DNA of 64,000 nucleotides from positions 24,379,650 to 24,443,649 of the forward strand of contig CM054165.1 of the NCBI GenBank assembly GCA_028751875.1, written 5' to 3'. Positions 1-13,200 of the stretch are shown here, in pieces. The translations under genes and the position numbers were made by a program. Every line of letters begins with the position of its first letter. The stretch's first letter is position 1. The notes beneath the pieces were generated by a model. The model did no database searches. It saw only the letters and a list, made by a program, of their open reading frames with translations, and had not been told where the DNA came from. The stretch is from Rapana venosa (taxonomy: Eukaryota > Mollusca > Gastropoda > Neogastropoda > Muricidae).

Positions 1-235
1 GCGGGGTAAACACAGCGTGGAAACAGCAGGATAAACACAGCGTGGAAACAGCAGGATAAACACAGCGTGGAAACAGCGGGATAAACACAGCGTGGAAACA
101 GCGGGATGGAAACAGCGTGGAAACAGCGGGATGGAAACAGCGGGATGGAAACAGCGGGATGGAAACAGCGGGAAGGAAACAGCGTGGAAACAGCGGGACA
201 GAAACAGCGTGGAAACAGCAGGACAACAAAGCAAA
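1..235 (+). repeat. GGAAACAGC minisatellite (left end of locus R)
   Basis: Tandem array of 12- to 24-bp units such as ATAAACACAGCGTGGAAACAGC and GGGATGGAAACAGC, starting at or before the window edge. A noisier version of the same array lies at about 4917-5290 and again at 21297-21670. It can be translated for 80 residues only because the units lack stops; no gene is implied. Confidence 0.93.
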
Positions 236-689
236 ACATGCAATAGTCACAGATCTGTACTGCTAATAGGCATGTTGCCTTGCCTTTTCAAAAGGCAGTT
301 TAAGCTGTACACTGTCATGATCAGAATGAAAATCAATGACTGATGTCCATGTTTTCAGGGCAAACTGATTTTCTGACTAAACAGTTCGTTTCTCTTTGTT
401 AGAATGTTTAGTTAACACCCTGTCGATCTGTCAGTCTAAGGAAACAAAAGAGTGATGAAGGGAGATAAATACACAACAGGCTTACCTGGACATTTTCTGC
501 ATGTTACCACATACTACCTCTGTGACAATGAGAAAATGGCTTGCTTTGTTGAAATAAAGATGCCGCAACTATATGACATGAGTATAAAGTTCTTATGGTC
601 ATGTCTCTGTCACTTTCGTCTTTTGTCTCTGTCTTTCTGTCTCTCTGTCTGTCTCTCTGTGCACATCGCACGCGCTTCTCTGTGAGGAG

Positions 690-845
690 TGAGTGATTGT
701 TGTGTGTGTGGGGTGTGTGTGGGGTGTGTGTGTGTGTGTGTGTGTGTGTTGTGTGTGTGTGTGTGTTGTGAGAGAGAGAGAGAGATAGAGAGAGAGAGAG
801 GAGAGGAGAGAGAAGAGAGAGAAGGAGAGAGAGAGGAGGAGAGAG
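690..845. repeat. (GT)n followed by (GA)n microsatellite
   Basis: Imperfect GT run at about 696-768, then imperfect GA run to about 845. Open frames on both strands here are low-complexity shadows (Thr-His, Ser-Leu, Arg-Glu strings). Confidence 0.95.
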
Positions 846-947
846 TAAAAACACACATACCAAAAATCAGACATTCAGAAACAGTGGATATAAAAAACAA
901 ATAATGTTTACAGGTTACGGATTTGTCAAAAAGTTTTCATTTTCACA

Positions 948-950
<3 letters not shown>

Positions 951-992
<42 letters not shown>
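951..992. repeat. (CA)n microsatellite
   Basis: Uninterrupted CA dinucleotides over about 42 bp. The corresponding place in R' (about 6060-6120) is a broken CA-rich tract. Confidence 0.95.
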
Positions 993-995
<3 letters not shown>

Positions 996-1626
996 TTCCT
1001 AACTGGCAACAAGCTAAACACTCATCTTTAGCCAACTCAAGGTCATGAACGCAACACAGGCATCAGATGTGATTACATCAGTGCTTTCCAAGATTAAACA
1101 ACACATCAACATCAACATACCACGTCCATTCCCAAGGTTCTGAAGATAATCAGTCTGCTAGATGTACACCCTCCCCCAGAGTACTGCAGGTTCTGAAGAT
1201 AATCAATCTGCTAGATGTACACCCCTCAGTAATCTCTCAGCCAAAAAGCTCAAATAGATTGGGAGCGGAAAATGTTGAAATGAACTAGGATCGGAAACAG
1301 CAACAGCTGAGGACCAAATACATCTTCGTGTATAATGAGGGAACAGGAACGACAAAGGGAAATCACTCAGATACAGTTGCTAACAGCCACCGTGTCAGTA
1401 TTTTCCTCAGACCTAGGCAGAGGCGTGCACTTGGCCTAACCGATCATGAGCTGTTGCTACATTGGTGGTTGGCTGCAGGTGTAGGCATCAGAAAGATTTT
1501 CTTACTATTGCGGGTATCCTTCTAAATTATGAGTGGGGGCACATGTGTTTGTGTATGCAGCGGAGCAGAGGTGGAGTAGTGGGTAGGTGGGTGAGTGTAA
1601 CTGCATGTCTCTGTATGTATAAATGT

Positions 1627-1742
1627 CACACACACGCGCGCGCGCGCATAGAGAGAGAGGGGAGGAGAGAAAGAGAGAGAGAGAGAAAAGAGAGAGAGAG
1701 AAGGAGAGAGAAGAGAGGGGAGAGAGAGAGAGAGGGGAGAGA
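1627..1742. repeat. CA/CG/GA compound microsatellite
   Basis: A short CA run, a CGCG run and an imperfect GA run of roughly 90 bp. Confidence 0.93.
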
Positions 1743-1877
1743 TTGGTAAAGTGTAGCAAGTAAAACAATAATTATCTGTCACCAACTCATGGCCGGCCAT
1801 AATGGGATTGTATCAATGTTTTCCAAGCTGAAACAACCTGTATCAAGTTATTTTCCGCATGTCAAAAGCTCTGTTCA

Positions 1878-2115
1878 TAACACTATGAGCGAGAAAAATT
1901 AAAGCTAAATTGTGAGCAAAATATTTTTAAAATGAATTGTGAGCGGAAAAAGTTTTTAAAAATTTGTGAGCAGAAAGTTTTCAAAATAGATATTGAGCAA
2001 AAGAATAGAAGCTAAAGTGTGAGCAATATATTTTAAAAAATAAATTGAGCGAAAGCATTAAAGCTAAATAGTTGGAGGCAAAATGTTTTAAAAATAAATT
2101 GTGAGGGAAAAAACT
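1878..2115 (+). repeat. AT-rich degenerate tandem repeat (about 35 bp)
   Basis: Recurring blocks of the form TTGTGAGCGAAAA plus TTTTAAAA or AAAGCTAAA, about six or seven times with substitutions and indels. The counterpart in R' is at about 7045-7290. Confidence 0.7.
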
Positions 2116-2530
2116 AAGGTAGCCGCATTTCTACGTTGGAGATGATGGGTGAGCATGCCAACAGCGTGCATGCGGTTTTCTAAACAGTCCAGTTCAATTC
2201 AAACCTGGGAATATTTCTGTCTGTAACAGCACAAAACCAAATGCAATCAACAAAAAGGAAATAAGCAATACTTTTTTCCAGGTATATCAAATCTAATGTG
2301 TTTTAAAATTATACCACTACGAGTAAACAGACTTTAAACTAATCAAACCAACACAAAATTATCCACAACAAACAACTTAAAAACAAAAAGTATGACCCTA
2401 TGGATACATTACATGCAAGCAAAGAAATGATACAGAAAAAAATCATAGCCTCTGAAACATTGCCTCTTCATCAACAAAACTAACCTAAAAGCCCCAAAAA
2501 ATGAAAATTTTTCTTTTTTTTTTACATAAC

Positions 2531-3475
2531 TAGCCAAAAATAGTGACTGATTTTTGCCTCCACCATTATAACTAGCCAATTGTGACTGTTCCTGGCCCAC
2601 CATGACACTTGCCAGTTGGGGGTACTGTTTGGTGCCCACCATTACTCTAGCACCTATGTGGACTGTTTTTGCCCACCATTATCACTTAGCCAGTTGCGTC
2701 CTGTTCTGCCCACCTTTTGTCACTTGCCAATTGCGAATGTTCGGGCCTCACCATTTCTCGTGCCTATGGAGACGGTTTGTAGCCCACCCTTACACCTAGC
2801 CAATGCGAATGTTTTTTTTGACCACTAAAATTTCTATAGCAATTGCACTGTATTTTGCACCCCACTATTTATCGTGCACAATTGCGACTGTTTCTCCCTT
2901 GCCACACAAAGTACAGAAAGCCCATAATTGCGACTGTTTTGGAACACCATTCTACACTAGCCAATTGCGCATGCTTTTCGCACCAACCACTTCTCTAGCC
3001 AGTGGCCGACTCCTCTTTTGCACTAAAATTGACAGTAGCCAATTGCGTATGTTCTTTGATCCCTACCATTTATCGTGACCTAATTTGCACGATATGTTCT
3101 GGCTCATCCTATTACAGTTAGCCGCCAAAGTGCGACTGTTCTGACTCACCATCTATACTAGGGCCACTGCTTGCGAACTGTTCTTGCTATACACCTTTGA
3201 CTGTAGCCCCAGTATGCGGACTGTCTTGTCACCATCTACAGTAGCCAGTTGCGACTGGTCAGTGACCTCACAATACAGTAGCCAGTTGGCGAAGTTGGTA
3301 AGGTCCGTGGCTCACAAAACAATATTCACCTATGCAGCGTTGCGACTGTTCTTGCCTCTACCCAACTACTCTAGCCTATTTGCGTAACCTGCTTTCTATC
3401 GAGATCCAATTATCTATTCCCACTATTGCGACTGGTTCCGTGCTCACATCTACAGTAGCAATGCGACCTTCGGGG
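2531..3475 (+). repeat. About 37-bp minisatellite, noisy units
   Basis: Roughly 25 degenerate units built on CTAGCCAATTGCGACTG, then TT, then GGCCCACCATTACA, separated by irregular one- to three-base indels. Short open frames across it are shadows. The indel-rich unit variation could be natural divergence or raw-read error. Confidence 0.88.
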
Positions 3476-4507
3476 TCACCCGGTGTCTCTAAAACGATCG
3501 TCTAAGTGAGAATGCGTTTTCTTTTTTAATTTTTTATGATCTTCGACATCGAAATTGACCTATACTCTGTTCTATAAAGGATGGTACTGGTTTCGCAGCT
3601 TATGAGACAAGACTGACAAGTTCGGGATCGAGTGGAGTCTCGGTACTGGGTTAAACTTCCAGGGGGAAATCCCGGCTATATACAGCTATGGAAGCGCGAT
3701 GACTGTGACACCAGGCTATCACTAGGTTCTGAGTTCCAGAGGAATTTTCAGTAATTCCAGCCAGCCTACCTCACCGACCGTGAGTGTGCTGTGAGGCCTC
3801 AGTGGGTACGGGATGGGACAACCACAGCGAGCTTCATCCAACTTTCGGATGCCGATTTTAATACTGTTTACCTCAAAATAATCTTGACCAACACTCATGC
3901 AGGGTATCTGTACCTCTCGGGCCACGGTTGGACGCCGTGATACATTATGTAGGAAGCTAAGAGTACAACCCTGTCAAGTCAGTCTCCTAAGCTACAAGAC
4001 TTCCGGTAGCAGCATTTTTTACATTCATTCTCATTCACCATTAATCCTCATGCAATAAAAGAAATAGGTTCTCTGAATTCGATGACCCCCTAATGCTCTA
4101 GGTCTAGCGCGTGGACCTTAGGTGTTTTTGCTTTTCTAACACTACTCTGTGACTGTCTCGAGTTTTGGGGGTTGGAGGTCCACGGGTAAAGTCGGTCAAT
4201 CTAAGGGAGGCTGTGAATGGTTGACCACTGGGGTGGGAGACTCACTCAGCCTGGCTCCCACTGATCCTGAGCTAAGACTGTCGTTAGTAGGGGGCTTAGT
4301 AGGTGATGTCCTGCGTATCAGATTACTCTCGGAGGTCTGGAAAACGGCCACCACTGAACACCTCCCAAAATGACCAGCAGCCAGTGCAGGGCCCCCTCTG
4401 GCTGATTAAATCTATAAGCGGCATGACATGAATAGATCCTCGTGTGAACTTCTCCCGACCCGAGGAAATGCACATTATACCGAATCGGCGGCGGAGGGGG
4501 GGGGAGG
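3476..4507. other. Unassigned single-copy-like stretch
   Basis: About 1 kb with no microsatellite and no open frame longer than about 75 codons. Nothing matches a protein family I know. The GC-richer part at 4150-4500 has the texture of an old SINE or repeat body, but I found no second copy apart from the block duplicate. Confidence 0.5.
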
Positions 4508-4880
4508 AGGTGGGAGAGATAGCTAGCTCAGTGGTTAGAATGAATGCGCATTGCGCCCTCGTATCAAGCTGGACCCGGGTTCGAATCTCTGTTGAGAGCT
4601 GTTTTTCCTCTGGAGTTTATACTCCACAGAGCCGAACTCCACTCCAACCGCAAAAGTCCTTTGGATGAGACTATAAACGAGGTCCTGTGTGCAAGCAGAA
4701 CATCTTGTGCCCAAACACGTTTTAAAACCCGTTCGCTATTTCGCTAAGAGGAGGCCATTGTGTTAAACCGGTCGGGAACGGAATGGAAATATTTACCATA
4801 AGTGCATACTAAGAGGGATTGGATGCACATGAGAGCTTATTCCATTTATCATCGAGTAATAAATAAATAAATAAAAAAGA
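4508..4880 (+). mobile_element. tRNA-derived SINE, family A (complete)
   Basis: The head carries a pol III A-box-like TAGCTCAGTGG (about 4523) and a B-box-like GGTTCGAATC (about 4579). The body contains TCCTTTGGATGAGACTATAAAC, broken here as TCCTTTGGATGAG plus ACTATAAAC, a core shared with many animal SINEs. The element ends in TTATTCCATTTATCATCGAG and an AAATA-rich tail. Related body and tail pieces occur at 16195-16592 (minus), 34580-34722 (minus), 36121-36315 and 54940-55010, so this is a dispersed family in this genome. Confidence 0.85.
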
Positions 4881-4916
4881 AATCCTGCTGGATATGCATT
4901 GGGCGGTGAGCGTTGG

Positions 4917-7751
4917 CACATGAACAGCGTGGAGGAAAACAGCAGGAGAATACACACAGCGTTGGGGGAAAATCAGGCCTAAACATCAGCGTGGACAAAC
5001 CGGCCAGGATAAAACAGCGTGGAAAACAGCAGGGATGGACAACCAACGTTGAAACAGGCAGGCGGGTAAAACACACGTGAGAAACAGCAGGATAAACACA
5101 GCGTGGAAACAGCCGGGATAAAACTGCGTGGAAACAGCGGAGATCTAAACACAGCGTGGATAAACGACTGGATGGAAACAGCGTGCGAAAAGCTGGAGAT
5201 AGCCGAATAACCCAGCGGGATGGAAACAGCGGAGATGGAAACAGCGTGAAACTGATCGGGACAGAAACAGCGTTGGACACCGCAGGCACAACAAAGCAAA
5301 AAATTGCCAATAGTCACGATACTGTACTGCGTATTATGGCTTGTTGCCTTGCTTTTTCACAAAAGGCCGTCTTAAGCCTGTTACCACTGTCATGAATCAG
5401 AATGAAAATCAATGAACTGATGTCCATGTTTTCAGAGCTTACTGACTCTTTTCTGGACTTAACACGTTCGTTTCTCATTGTTAGAATGTTTTGTTAACAC
5501 CCTGTCGATCTGCCAGTTCTAATAGGAAACAAAAGAGTGTTGATGGGAAGATAACTAAAACAGGGCATTACCTGCGCCATTTTTCTGCATGTTCACCACA
5601 GTCAACTCTGTGGGACCAACTGAGAAAATGGCTTGCATTTGTTGAAATAAAGTCTGCCGCAATCTATATGACATGAGTATAATAGTTCTTATGGTCATGT
5701 CTCCTGTCACTTTCTGTCTTTTGTCTCCTGTTTTTCTGTCTCTCTGTCTGTCTCGCTCTGTCGCATCATCGCCACGCGCTTCTTGTGTAGAGGAGTGAGT
5801 GATTGTGTGTGTTGTGTGGTGTGTGTCGTGTGTGTGTGTGTGTTGTATGTGTGTGTGTGTGTAGTTGTTGTCGTGTGTTGTTGAGAGGAGAGAAGAGACC
5901 GAGTCGAGAGAGTGAGTGAGAGAGAGATGGGTAGAGAGAGGAGAGAGAGAGAGTAAAAACACACATTACCAAAAATCAAGACATTCCAGAAACAGTGGAT
6001 ATTAAAGAACAAATAATGTGGATGGACAGGTTAACTGGGATTTGTCAAATAGTTTTCATTTTCACACTCAACACACACTCACACACCACACCTCACACAC
6101 CACACCACACACCACACACAGATCTACTAACAGGGACAACAAGCTTAAACACTCATCTTTAGCTCAAACTCAAGGTCATGGAACGCAATCACAATGGCAT
6201 CAGATGTGATTACCATCAGTGCTTTCCAAGATTTAATCAACACATAAACATCACACATACCAACGTCCATTCCCAAGGTTCTGAAGATAATCAGTTCTGC
6301 CTTATGTACACCCTCCCCAGGAGTTCTGCAGGTTCTGAAGATAAATCAATCTGCTAGAGGTAACCCTCACAGTATCTCTCAGCCACAGAAACAGCTCAAG
6401 TAGATTGGGAGCGGAAAATGTTGAATTGAAATAGGATCACGGAAACAGCATAAGATGAGTGACCAATACTATTTCAGTGATTATAATTGAGGGAACACGG
6501 AACGACAATGGGAATCACTCAGATACAGTGCGCTAACAGCAAACCGTGTCTGTACTTTCCTCAGACTAGGCAGAGGCGTGCACTTGCGCTCAACCGATTC
6601 ATGAGTGTTGCTACATTGGTGGTTGGCTGCACGGTGTATGCTATCGAAAGATTTTCTTACTATTGCGGGTATCCCTTCTAAATTATGAGTGGGGGCAATG
6701 TGTTTTGTCGTACTGCAGCGGAGAAGAGGTGGAGTAGTGGTAGGTGGGGGAGTGTCTAACTGCAGTCTACTGTTTGTATAAATGTCACACACACTAGCGG
6801 CGCGCACGAGCATTAGAGAGAGTGGAGTGAGAGGAGAGAGATGAAGTTGTGTGATGTGAACGGAGAAGGAGTGTGAGAGAGAGAAGAGAGGAGAGAGGAG
6901 AGATTGTAAAGTGTTGAGCAAGTAAAAACAATAATCTATCTGTCACCTAATATGGCCGGCCATATGGTGATTGTTATAATGTTTTCCAAGACTGAAACTT
7001 CCTGTATCATTGTTCTTTTCCGATGTTCTAAAAGCTCTGTTCATAAACACTCATGGCGAGAATTAATTAAAGCTAAATTGTAGAGCTAAAATATTTTTAA
7101 AATGAATTGTGTGCGAAAAAGTTTTTTTAAAACATTTGTGAGCGAAAGTTCAATCGATATTGAGCAATAGAATAGAGGCTAACGTGTGGCAATTATATTT
7201 AAAAATTCTAAAAAAAAATTTAGTAGCGATAAAGCATTAAAGGCATGTAAATAGTTCGGAGGCAAAATGTTTTAGAAATATAAATTGTGAGGGAAAAAAC
7301 TAATGTAGCAGATTTCTACGTTGGAGATGATGGGATACTGGTGTGGACTATTGCCAATCAGCGTCATGCGGTCCTTTCTAAACAGTCCAGTTCATTCATT
7401 AACCTGGGGAATATTTCTCTGTCTGTAACAGCACAACATAAACCAATGCCAATCAACAAAAAGGCAAATAAAGAATACTTTTTTCCAAGGTACTATCAAT
7501 ATAATGTGTTTTAAAAATTATACCACTACGAGTAACACAGACTTTAAACCATCAAACCCTCACATAATATCCACACTCAAACAAATTATAAGACATAAAG
7601 GTTAGACCCTATGGATCACATTACATGCACAGCTAAGATATGATACAGAAAAAAAAATCATAAGCACTCTGAACACATCTTGCCTCACTTTCATCAGCAA
7701 TACTAGCCTAAAAAGCCTTCAAAACTGAAATTTGCTTTTTTTTTTTACATT
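4917..7751. other. R', insertion-ridden second version of locus R
   Basis: Follows 1-2526 in order: the GGAAACAGC minisatellite, the conserved unique stretch (5306-5760), GT/GA runs (5790-5955), a CA-rich tract (6064-6120), another GA tract (6810-6905), the AT-rich repeat (7045-7290) and a poly-T run. Between the anchor GTCAC (247 versus 5313) and the TTACAT end, R' is roughly 150 bp longer than R, and most differences are single extra bases. Open frames inside are shadows. Confidence 0.8.
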
Positions 7752-7754
7752 TCA

Positions 7755-8290
7755 AGCCACAGTTCTCAGACATTGCCTTTAGTTTCTTTTCGTTTTTTAA
7801 GGACCAATATTTAGGAAAGTTTTGCACTATTTTCCTTTTAAGGACCAATTATTTTAGGATTTTTACCCTGTTTCTTTCGTTTTACCGACATTTTGTTTCG
7901 TTTTTTCTGTGGCTTTTTCCTTTTAAGATAATGCTTCAGACATTGTATTTCTATGTTTCTTCTTTTTTAAGATCCTATGTTTCAAACATTGTTTTTGTCT
8001 GCTTTTATATCCACATCGTTTCAGGTCCATTTCCTTTTCTGTCTTTTTAAGGACAATGTTTCAAACATTGTTTTTTTTCATTTATTTTTTTTTTAAAAAT
8101 GTTGGTATTCTGTTTCTTTTCTATTATAAGAAGCACTGCCTTCAAGATATTTTTTACTGCTCTTCATTTTGTTTTATGCACATTGTTTCAGATATTGTTT
8201 TTCGTGTGGGGTTGCGGGGGTTGTTTAGTCAGAGCAATGTTTCAGATAATGTTTGTTTGGCTTTTTGGATGGTTTGGGTTTTTTACTGAT
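7755..8290 (+). repeat. Degenerate T-rich tandem repeat (about 75-90 bp)
   Basis: Seven or so recurrences of TTTTAAGGACAATGTTTCA plus GACATTG, separated by T-rich spacers. AAGGACCAAT or AAGGACAATG and TTTCAGACATTG/TTTCAAACATTG are the recognisable anchors. The Phe-rich open frames here are shadows. Confidence 0.7.
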
Positions 8291-9712
8291 TTAACTTTCT
8301 TTTGAAGAGAAAGACACCTGAGTCTGTAGGAAAGCGTTAGAGATATTTCCAATTGGGTTCGACTGGTGAATGACTTACAAGTTAGTCTCGATGCGGAAAG
8401 ATGTCATGATCAAGAGATGTCCTTTTTCATGTTACTCCTGTTTAATTTGAAATGGTCTGTTGTGCTCGTCTTCCTGAGCACCCATCAAATGTTTTGGATG
8501 GTTGTTGTTGTTTGTGTCAAGTGTGTATGTGTTGTGTGTGTTGTGTGTGTGTGTGTGATGTGTGTGTTGTGTGTGTGCTGTTTGGGTCAGTGAAGCTCAC
8601 TGTGCATGTGTTTGGCAGGACTGTGATGGAAGTACAAAACTGCAAGCCCTTACTGTGAAAGATTAAGCTGACTTCACACTTCATTCTGATCTTCTCTTCT
8701 GCTCTTTTGGAATTTGTACTCATGTGTCTCTACTCTCTCTTCTCTCTCTCTCCTCTCTCTCTCTCTATCTCCTCTCTCTCTTCTCTTCTCTTAAGTCACG
8801 TTTGCAGTTATATTTACTGTTTAACGTGATCTGTATTTGAATCGCAAAATAGAAATCTCAGTGGCATTGTTTAAAAGAAAGGATAACAACAACAGTCTCA
8901 CCTCTTTCTGCACTCTGCAAAACTAAACGATACTGGAAAGAAACGGTCTCTTCACATTTGTCGTTACTCTGTGGTAGGGTGTGTGGTGTGTGTGTGTAGT
9001 GTGTGTGTGTGTTGTGTGTGCTTGTGTGTTGTATTCAGAGAGAGAGGGAGGGAGGGATGGAGGGAGAGAGAGAGAGAGACAGAGAGAGAGAGAGCGAGAG
9101 TGAGACTGGGAGATAAAGTAGAAGATGATGTGAGTGAGAGAGAGCAGGGGAACCAGCAAATGGAAATTGGTTTGATATGCTCAGATAAAACGACTTTAAC
9201 CACACATTAAACCATTGTTGTATCTCACTGATTTTTTCTCTATTTTAGCTGTAATTAATTTTCTCCGTAACTATACAAATCAGTTTGTATTTTTTATTTT
9301 CTTAGGCTCGGCATCTCTCTTCTCTCTATCTCTCTACTCTCTCTCATTCTACTCTCTATCTTCTCTCTCTCTTCTATACGAATTAAAACAAATCGACTAA
9401 TTCACAAACAAATAATATTAGATAGCGCCTATACATCTCTCTCTCTCTACTGAGAGAGCGAGATTCGGATTCGGATTCGGATATTTTAATTCATGCTATA
9501 GGCATTTGCCCCTCATGATCGGCGGGGTATACAACAAAACATCCACCTATAGCATATTCTAAAGTTACATATGGAAAAACAATCACAAAAACAATAGAAA
9601 TAATTGAAGATTCAAGACAACAATGTTGAATCGCAATCTTAAATGCTTGTATAAGTAAATTGACAATTTCAAAACTGTTTGTTCATGCTTTGAGGCTTGA
9701 GTAATGCAAATA
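8291..9712. other. Intergenic stretch with GT, CT and GA runs
   Basis: Imperfect GT (8517-8580, 8978-9030), CT (8727-8792, 9315-9372) and GA (9038-9105) microsatellites in otherwise unremarkable sequence. ATTCGGATTCGGATTCGGAT lies at about 9463-9482. TGCTATAGG (9494-9502) and CCTATAGCA (9546-9554) form a 9-bp inverted repeat. No gene is recognised. Confidence 0.7.
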
Positions 9713-10145
9713 TGTGGATCGGTTCGGTCTAGATGGGTAACGCGCCTGTCTGAAGCGAAAGTCCGGGTTGATCTGTGGCGGCGGTTCGTACCCCAAGGTT
9801 TCGGACCGGAAATTTTTCCACCATCCAATTAGAACATGAGTTGTGGTCTGGGCGCTAGGTCTTTCGGATGAGGAAGTTAAACCGAGGTACCCGTGTGTAC
9901 ACGTAATTATTTAGGCACGTAAAAAAAACCCACGGCAAACAAGAGAGTTGATCCCCTGGCATAAATTTCTTATGAAAAAAGCCACTCTGATAGGGAAACA
10001 ATAAGTGCAGAAAAAAAAAAAATAAAAAAAAAAAAAAAAAAAAAAGGGTTTGTGTGATGTGATGAAAGGGTGGCGCAGCGCTAAGTGGCGGACGCGTTTT
10101 ACCGCTCTCCCCGGGTGGAGAGCAGCCAGAATTCAAAATCTGAGC
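9713..10145 (+). mobile_element. tRNA-derived SINE, family B, poly(A)-expanded copy
   Basis: The head has a tRNA-like GGTCTAGATGGGTAACGCG segment and a GGTTCG B-box remnant. The body contains the core GTCTTTCGGATGAG plus GTTAAACCGAGGT and the downstream AACCCACGGCAA and CACTCTGATAGGGAAA motifs. It ends in the GGTGGCGC and CCCCGGGTGGAGAGCAGCC segments. A cleaner relative lies at 56775-57180. The A-run at 10010-10045 has replaced the normal spacer. Confidence 0.85.
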
Positions 10146-10239
10146 GCTTGATTGTTGCTTTATCTATAGATTCAGGCTATTATAAATTCCATACATCTAT
10201 TTTTATTATTATTTTTTAAATCACGTATACTGACTTGGT

Positions 10240-13200
10240 ATTCTATTTAAACTTTTGTCGGAAAAATTAGCCTGTTCTCGCAGTTCTTTGGACAAATTGG
10301 GCAGCGCACGATGACCAAAGAATGTAACTTCGTTTTCATTCTCCTGTTTGCCTACTGGGCATTATGAAGTCTAGCTTCTCAATGTTGGCCCGTTTGTATC
10401 TGTAACTTTGTATCTGTAATCTTCAGATATGACCATTCTTAACCGTGCCATTACTAGTGCTTGTAATGTCTATTCATTGATTCAAACATATAGATAAGTT
10501 TTTTTCGTCAGGACAAAAGTACCAAAACCATTCTATATATATTATCTAATCTCATCACTATCAGTGAGGTGAGAGTTACCATTCTTGCACATCTCATCAT
10601 AAACCCTTTCTCTCTTTGAAGGCTGATAAGAAAACTCATTCAACCCGTCCACTCCCTGAATTCAATCACACACAATAGGCCAAATCCATACATATACTAT
10701 ATTTACAAACGATTTTTTGATAACCCAGTTAGCTTTGACTCGAGCTACTCCAAATCCTAGTAGTGGTTCTATATATGCTTTTAGTTAGGTAAATCTATAT
10801 CCCACTGATTCTTGTCTCTGTTATCCTAAACTTTGATTCACTTACAGATGAATTTATATAAATAGGATATCTACTTGTGTCTCCTATACTAGTGATCATT
10901 AAGGAACCGTGCGTCCAATTTCTACCCCCCAAAGTATTTTTTCAATGCACATAAATGTATCTTGTCACAATGAAACGAAGTACTAACCCCCAATGACCTC
11001 TGCACACTTAAGGAACAATTGGTTGAATTGAGAATAAAATAATTTCAAGAAAGTCTTCAATATTGAGGTTACTTTTTAAACATAAACATTTTTGTTAGAA
11101 TGCGCATCGAGTGCATCCCGTTTGTCTACTATTCAGTTCATAAACATGCTCCGCCATTGCAGAAAGTAGACTGGTTGAAAATAAATTCCCAAGTTTTTGT
11201 ATGCATTGACAACTGGCAATGACCAGATTCCATTGATAATACCAACTTTCCCTGGCAGCTAAAATACCCCCCTTTTCTAAATACAACAATGTTTATTTTA
11301 TTTCTCATGTGTTACTTTTAAATGTAACTGGAAGAAGGTGCTGTTGTATACTATTGAGCTGTGTTGCAACAAATTTGTGTGTTTCTGATATTTTGACCTC
11401 AGTCTTCACAGAAGAAACAACTATGAATATATTCCAAGAATATCAACGTACAAGAATAGCGCCGTGTCTTTCATTTTTCTATTATCATCTAATGCCTAAT
11501 CATTTCATGAAAAGAGAAAACATAAATATGGGACGGTAGTACTCCTTGCTTCACACCTAGTGACGTATTGCTAATCTGTCATTATCTGCACCGGATTCTT
11601 AAATCTAGCTCTAACTTTTACATTCAGATACTATGAAACAAGACTGTAAAAAGCTTACCTTTTATGCCATTCTTTCTTAAGAAATGGGCAACAATAATAT
11701 CTTTTACATTATCAAAGGCTTTTTACGAAGTCAATTATAAGCTACATATAGCTTTTACGATTCTAGATTAACTGTTTTTGTATCTAAGCAACAACACAAA
11801 ACATGTGGTCAACTGTAGAATAACTCTTCTTTTATATCCTGCTTGGTTTTCTCTCGTTAAATTTGTTCTTTACCATCTCTTAGAAGTTATACTGTTGATT
11901 ATTGTACTATATATCTTACTCGCTTGCATCACTTAGGGCTTGACCTCTATGGTTACCTGGGATTTTTTATGTCTACCTTTTTTAAATAATCGGAATCACA
12001 TAGAATTTGTCCAGTTATCTGGAACTTTGCCATTGTCATATAATGTATTAACAAAAACTTTACAAGAAGTCTATCATCCTTGATTTCCAGAATACTTATA
12101 CACTTTCCCAATGTTATTATATGGATCCAGCAGCTTTGATTCCTTTCTCTTTACTTAACGCAAATTTTACCTCTTCTTTTGATATTGGACGATTATTTGG
12201 GACTTGAATCTGTGTACTCCATTTGTCAGTATAGTCTTGTCTGTGTATTGTCCTTCTTTGTGTGTCTCTGTTGTTGTCCACATACCTCATGTCAACATAT
12301 GAATAATTTTGCAACCAGTCCATCAATGGTTATAAACTATGAGGAGATTATTCTTTTAAATGTTATGTTGTTGTACTGTTTCCCAAACAACTTCTCTTTT
12401 GATTATATTTATCAGTTGACTCTATGTTTTTCTAACAAGGCTATTATGTTCTTGTTCTTTTTCTTTTGATTCAAATTTTTATACTTCATTCTATGGCAAT
12501 ACAATAGGCATGGCGGTCCGTCCGTAATCTTTGTCTGTCAAACCTTTTCTAGCAAGTGTCTTTTAGCTTTTCCCTGCTTACTTTGCATCTCTGTATACCA
12601 GTCAATTTTATTGCTTTCCGTTGGTCGTCAGGTTAATTTCTTCTTTCATAACAGTCCAGCCTGCGTTATGCAGGACTCATTAAAATCAGTAAGCCTGCGT
12701 CATTGCAATTGTGGTCAACTAAAACTCATAGCCTGCCTCAAGCAACCTTCGATTCATCAGAGCTGAATGCATGTCATAGGTATTTAACTAAGTCTGTTTT
12801 CCATATGTCTTTTCATACCATAAATACATTATTTTTGCAAAGTTTCAGTGGACATCCCGGGAGTCTGGATCTTTGTGTCTACAATTCAAATAAAATGTAA
12901 ACCGGTATTAATGTTCCTGATTCCATTCTTTCTGTCACTTTTAGCCGGGCATGATGAAGATCACAAAGATGCTTTACACAATATAAGGATGAACAAAAAT
13001 TAATATTTTCACCTATTCGCTTGTTTCCGAATAGTATGTTATTGTCACAGTATCTCATGAGTACCAATTTGACCATTTAAGAAAACACTCAGTTCCAAAC
13101 GCTGTACTACATATTATATGCAAACATTTGCCAATAGTGATTAAGAATTGTATCTACTGATTTTCTGTTCTGTTGTTTAATCTGGATCAATGGTTGGTTC

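Larger units (their letters stand above)
236..2526. other. Non-coding locus R, clean copy
   Basis: No coding exon is recognised. The stretch holds GT/GA, CA and CG/GA simple repeats and an AT-rich degenerate repeat, listed separately. The same sequence in the same order, but with frequent single-base insertions, recurs at 4917-7751 (R') and in the second 11.8-kb block at 21297-24131. Similarity ends at the poly-T run near 2515-2526, where the left copy passes into a minisatellite and R' passes into a T-rich repeat. Confidence 0.8.

Noticed and set aside
4849..5310. 153-codon minus ORF over the minisatellite of R' (and its twin at 21229-21690)
   Set aside because: Reverse reading of the noisy GGAAACAGC array; the clean version at 1-235 does not keep the frame.
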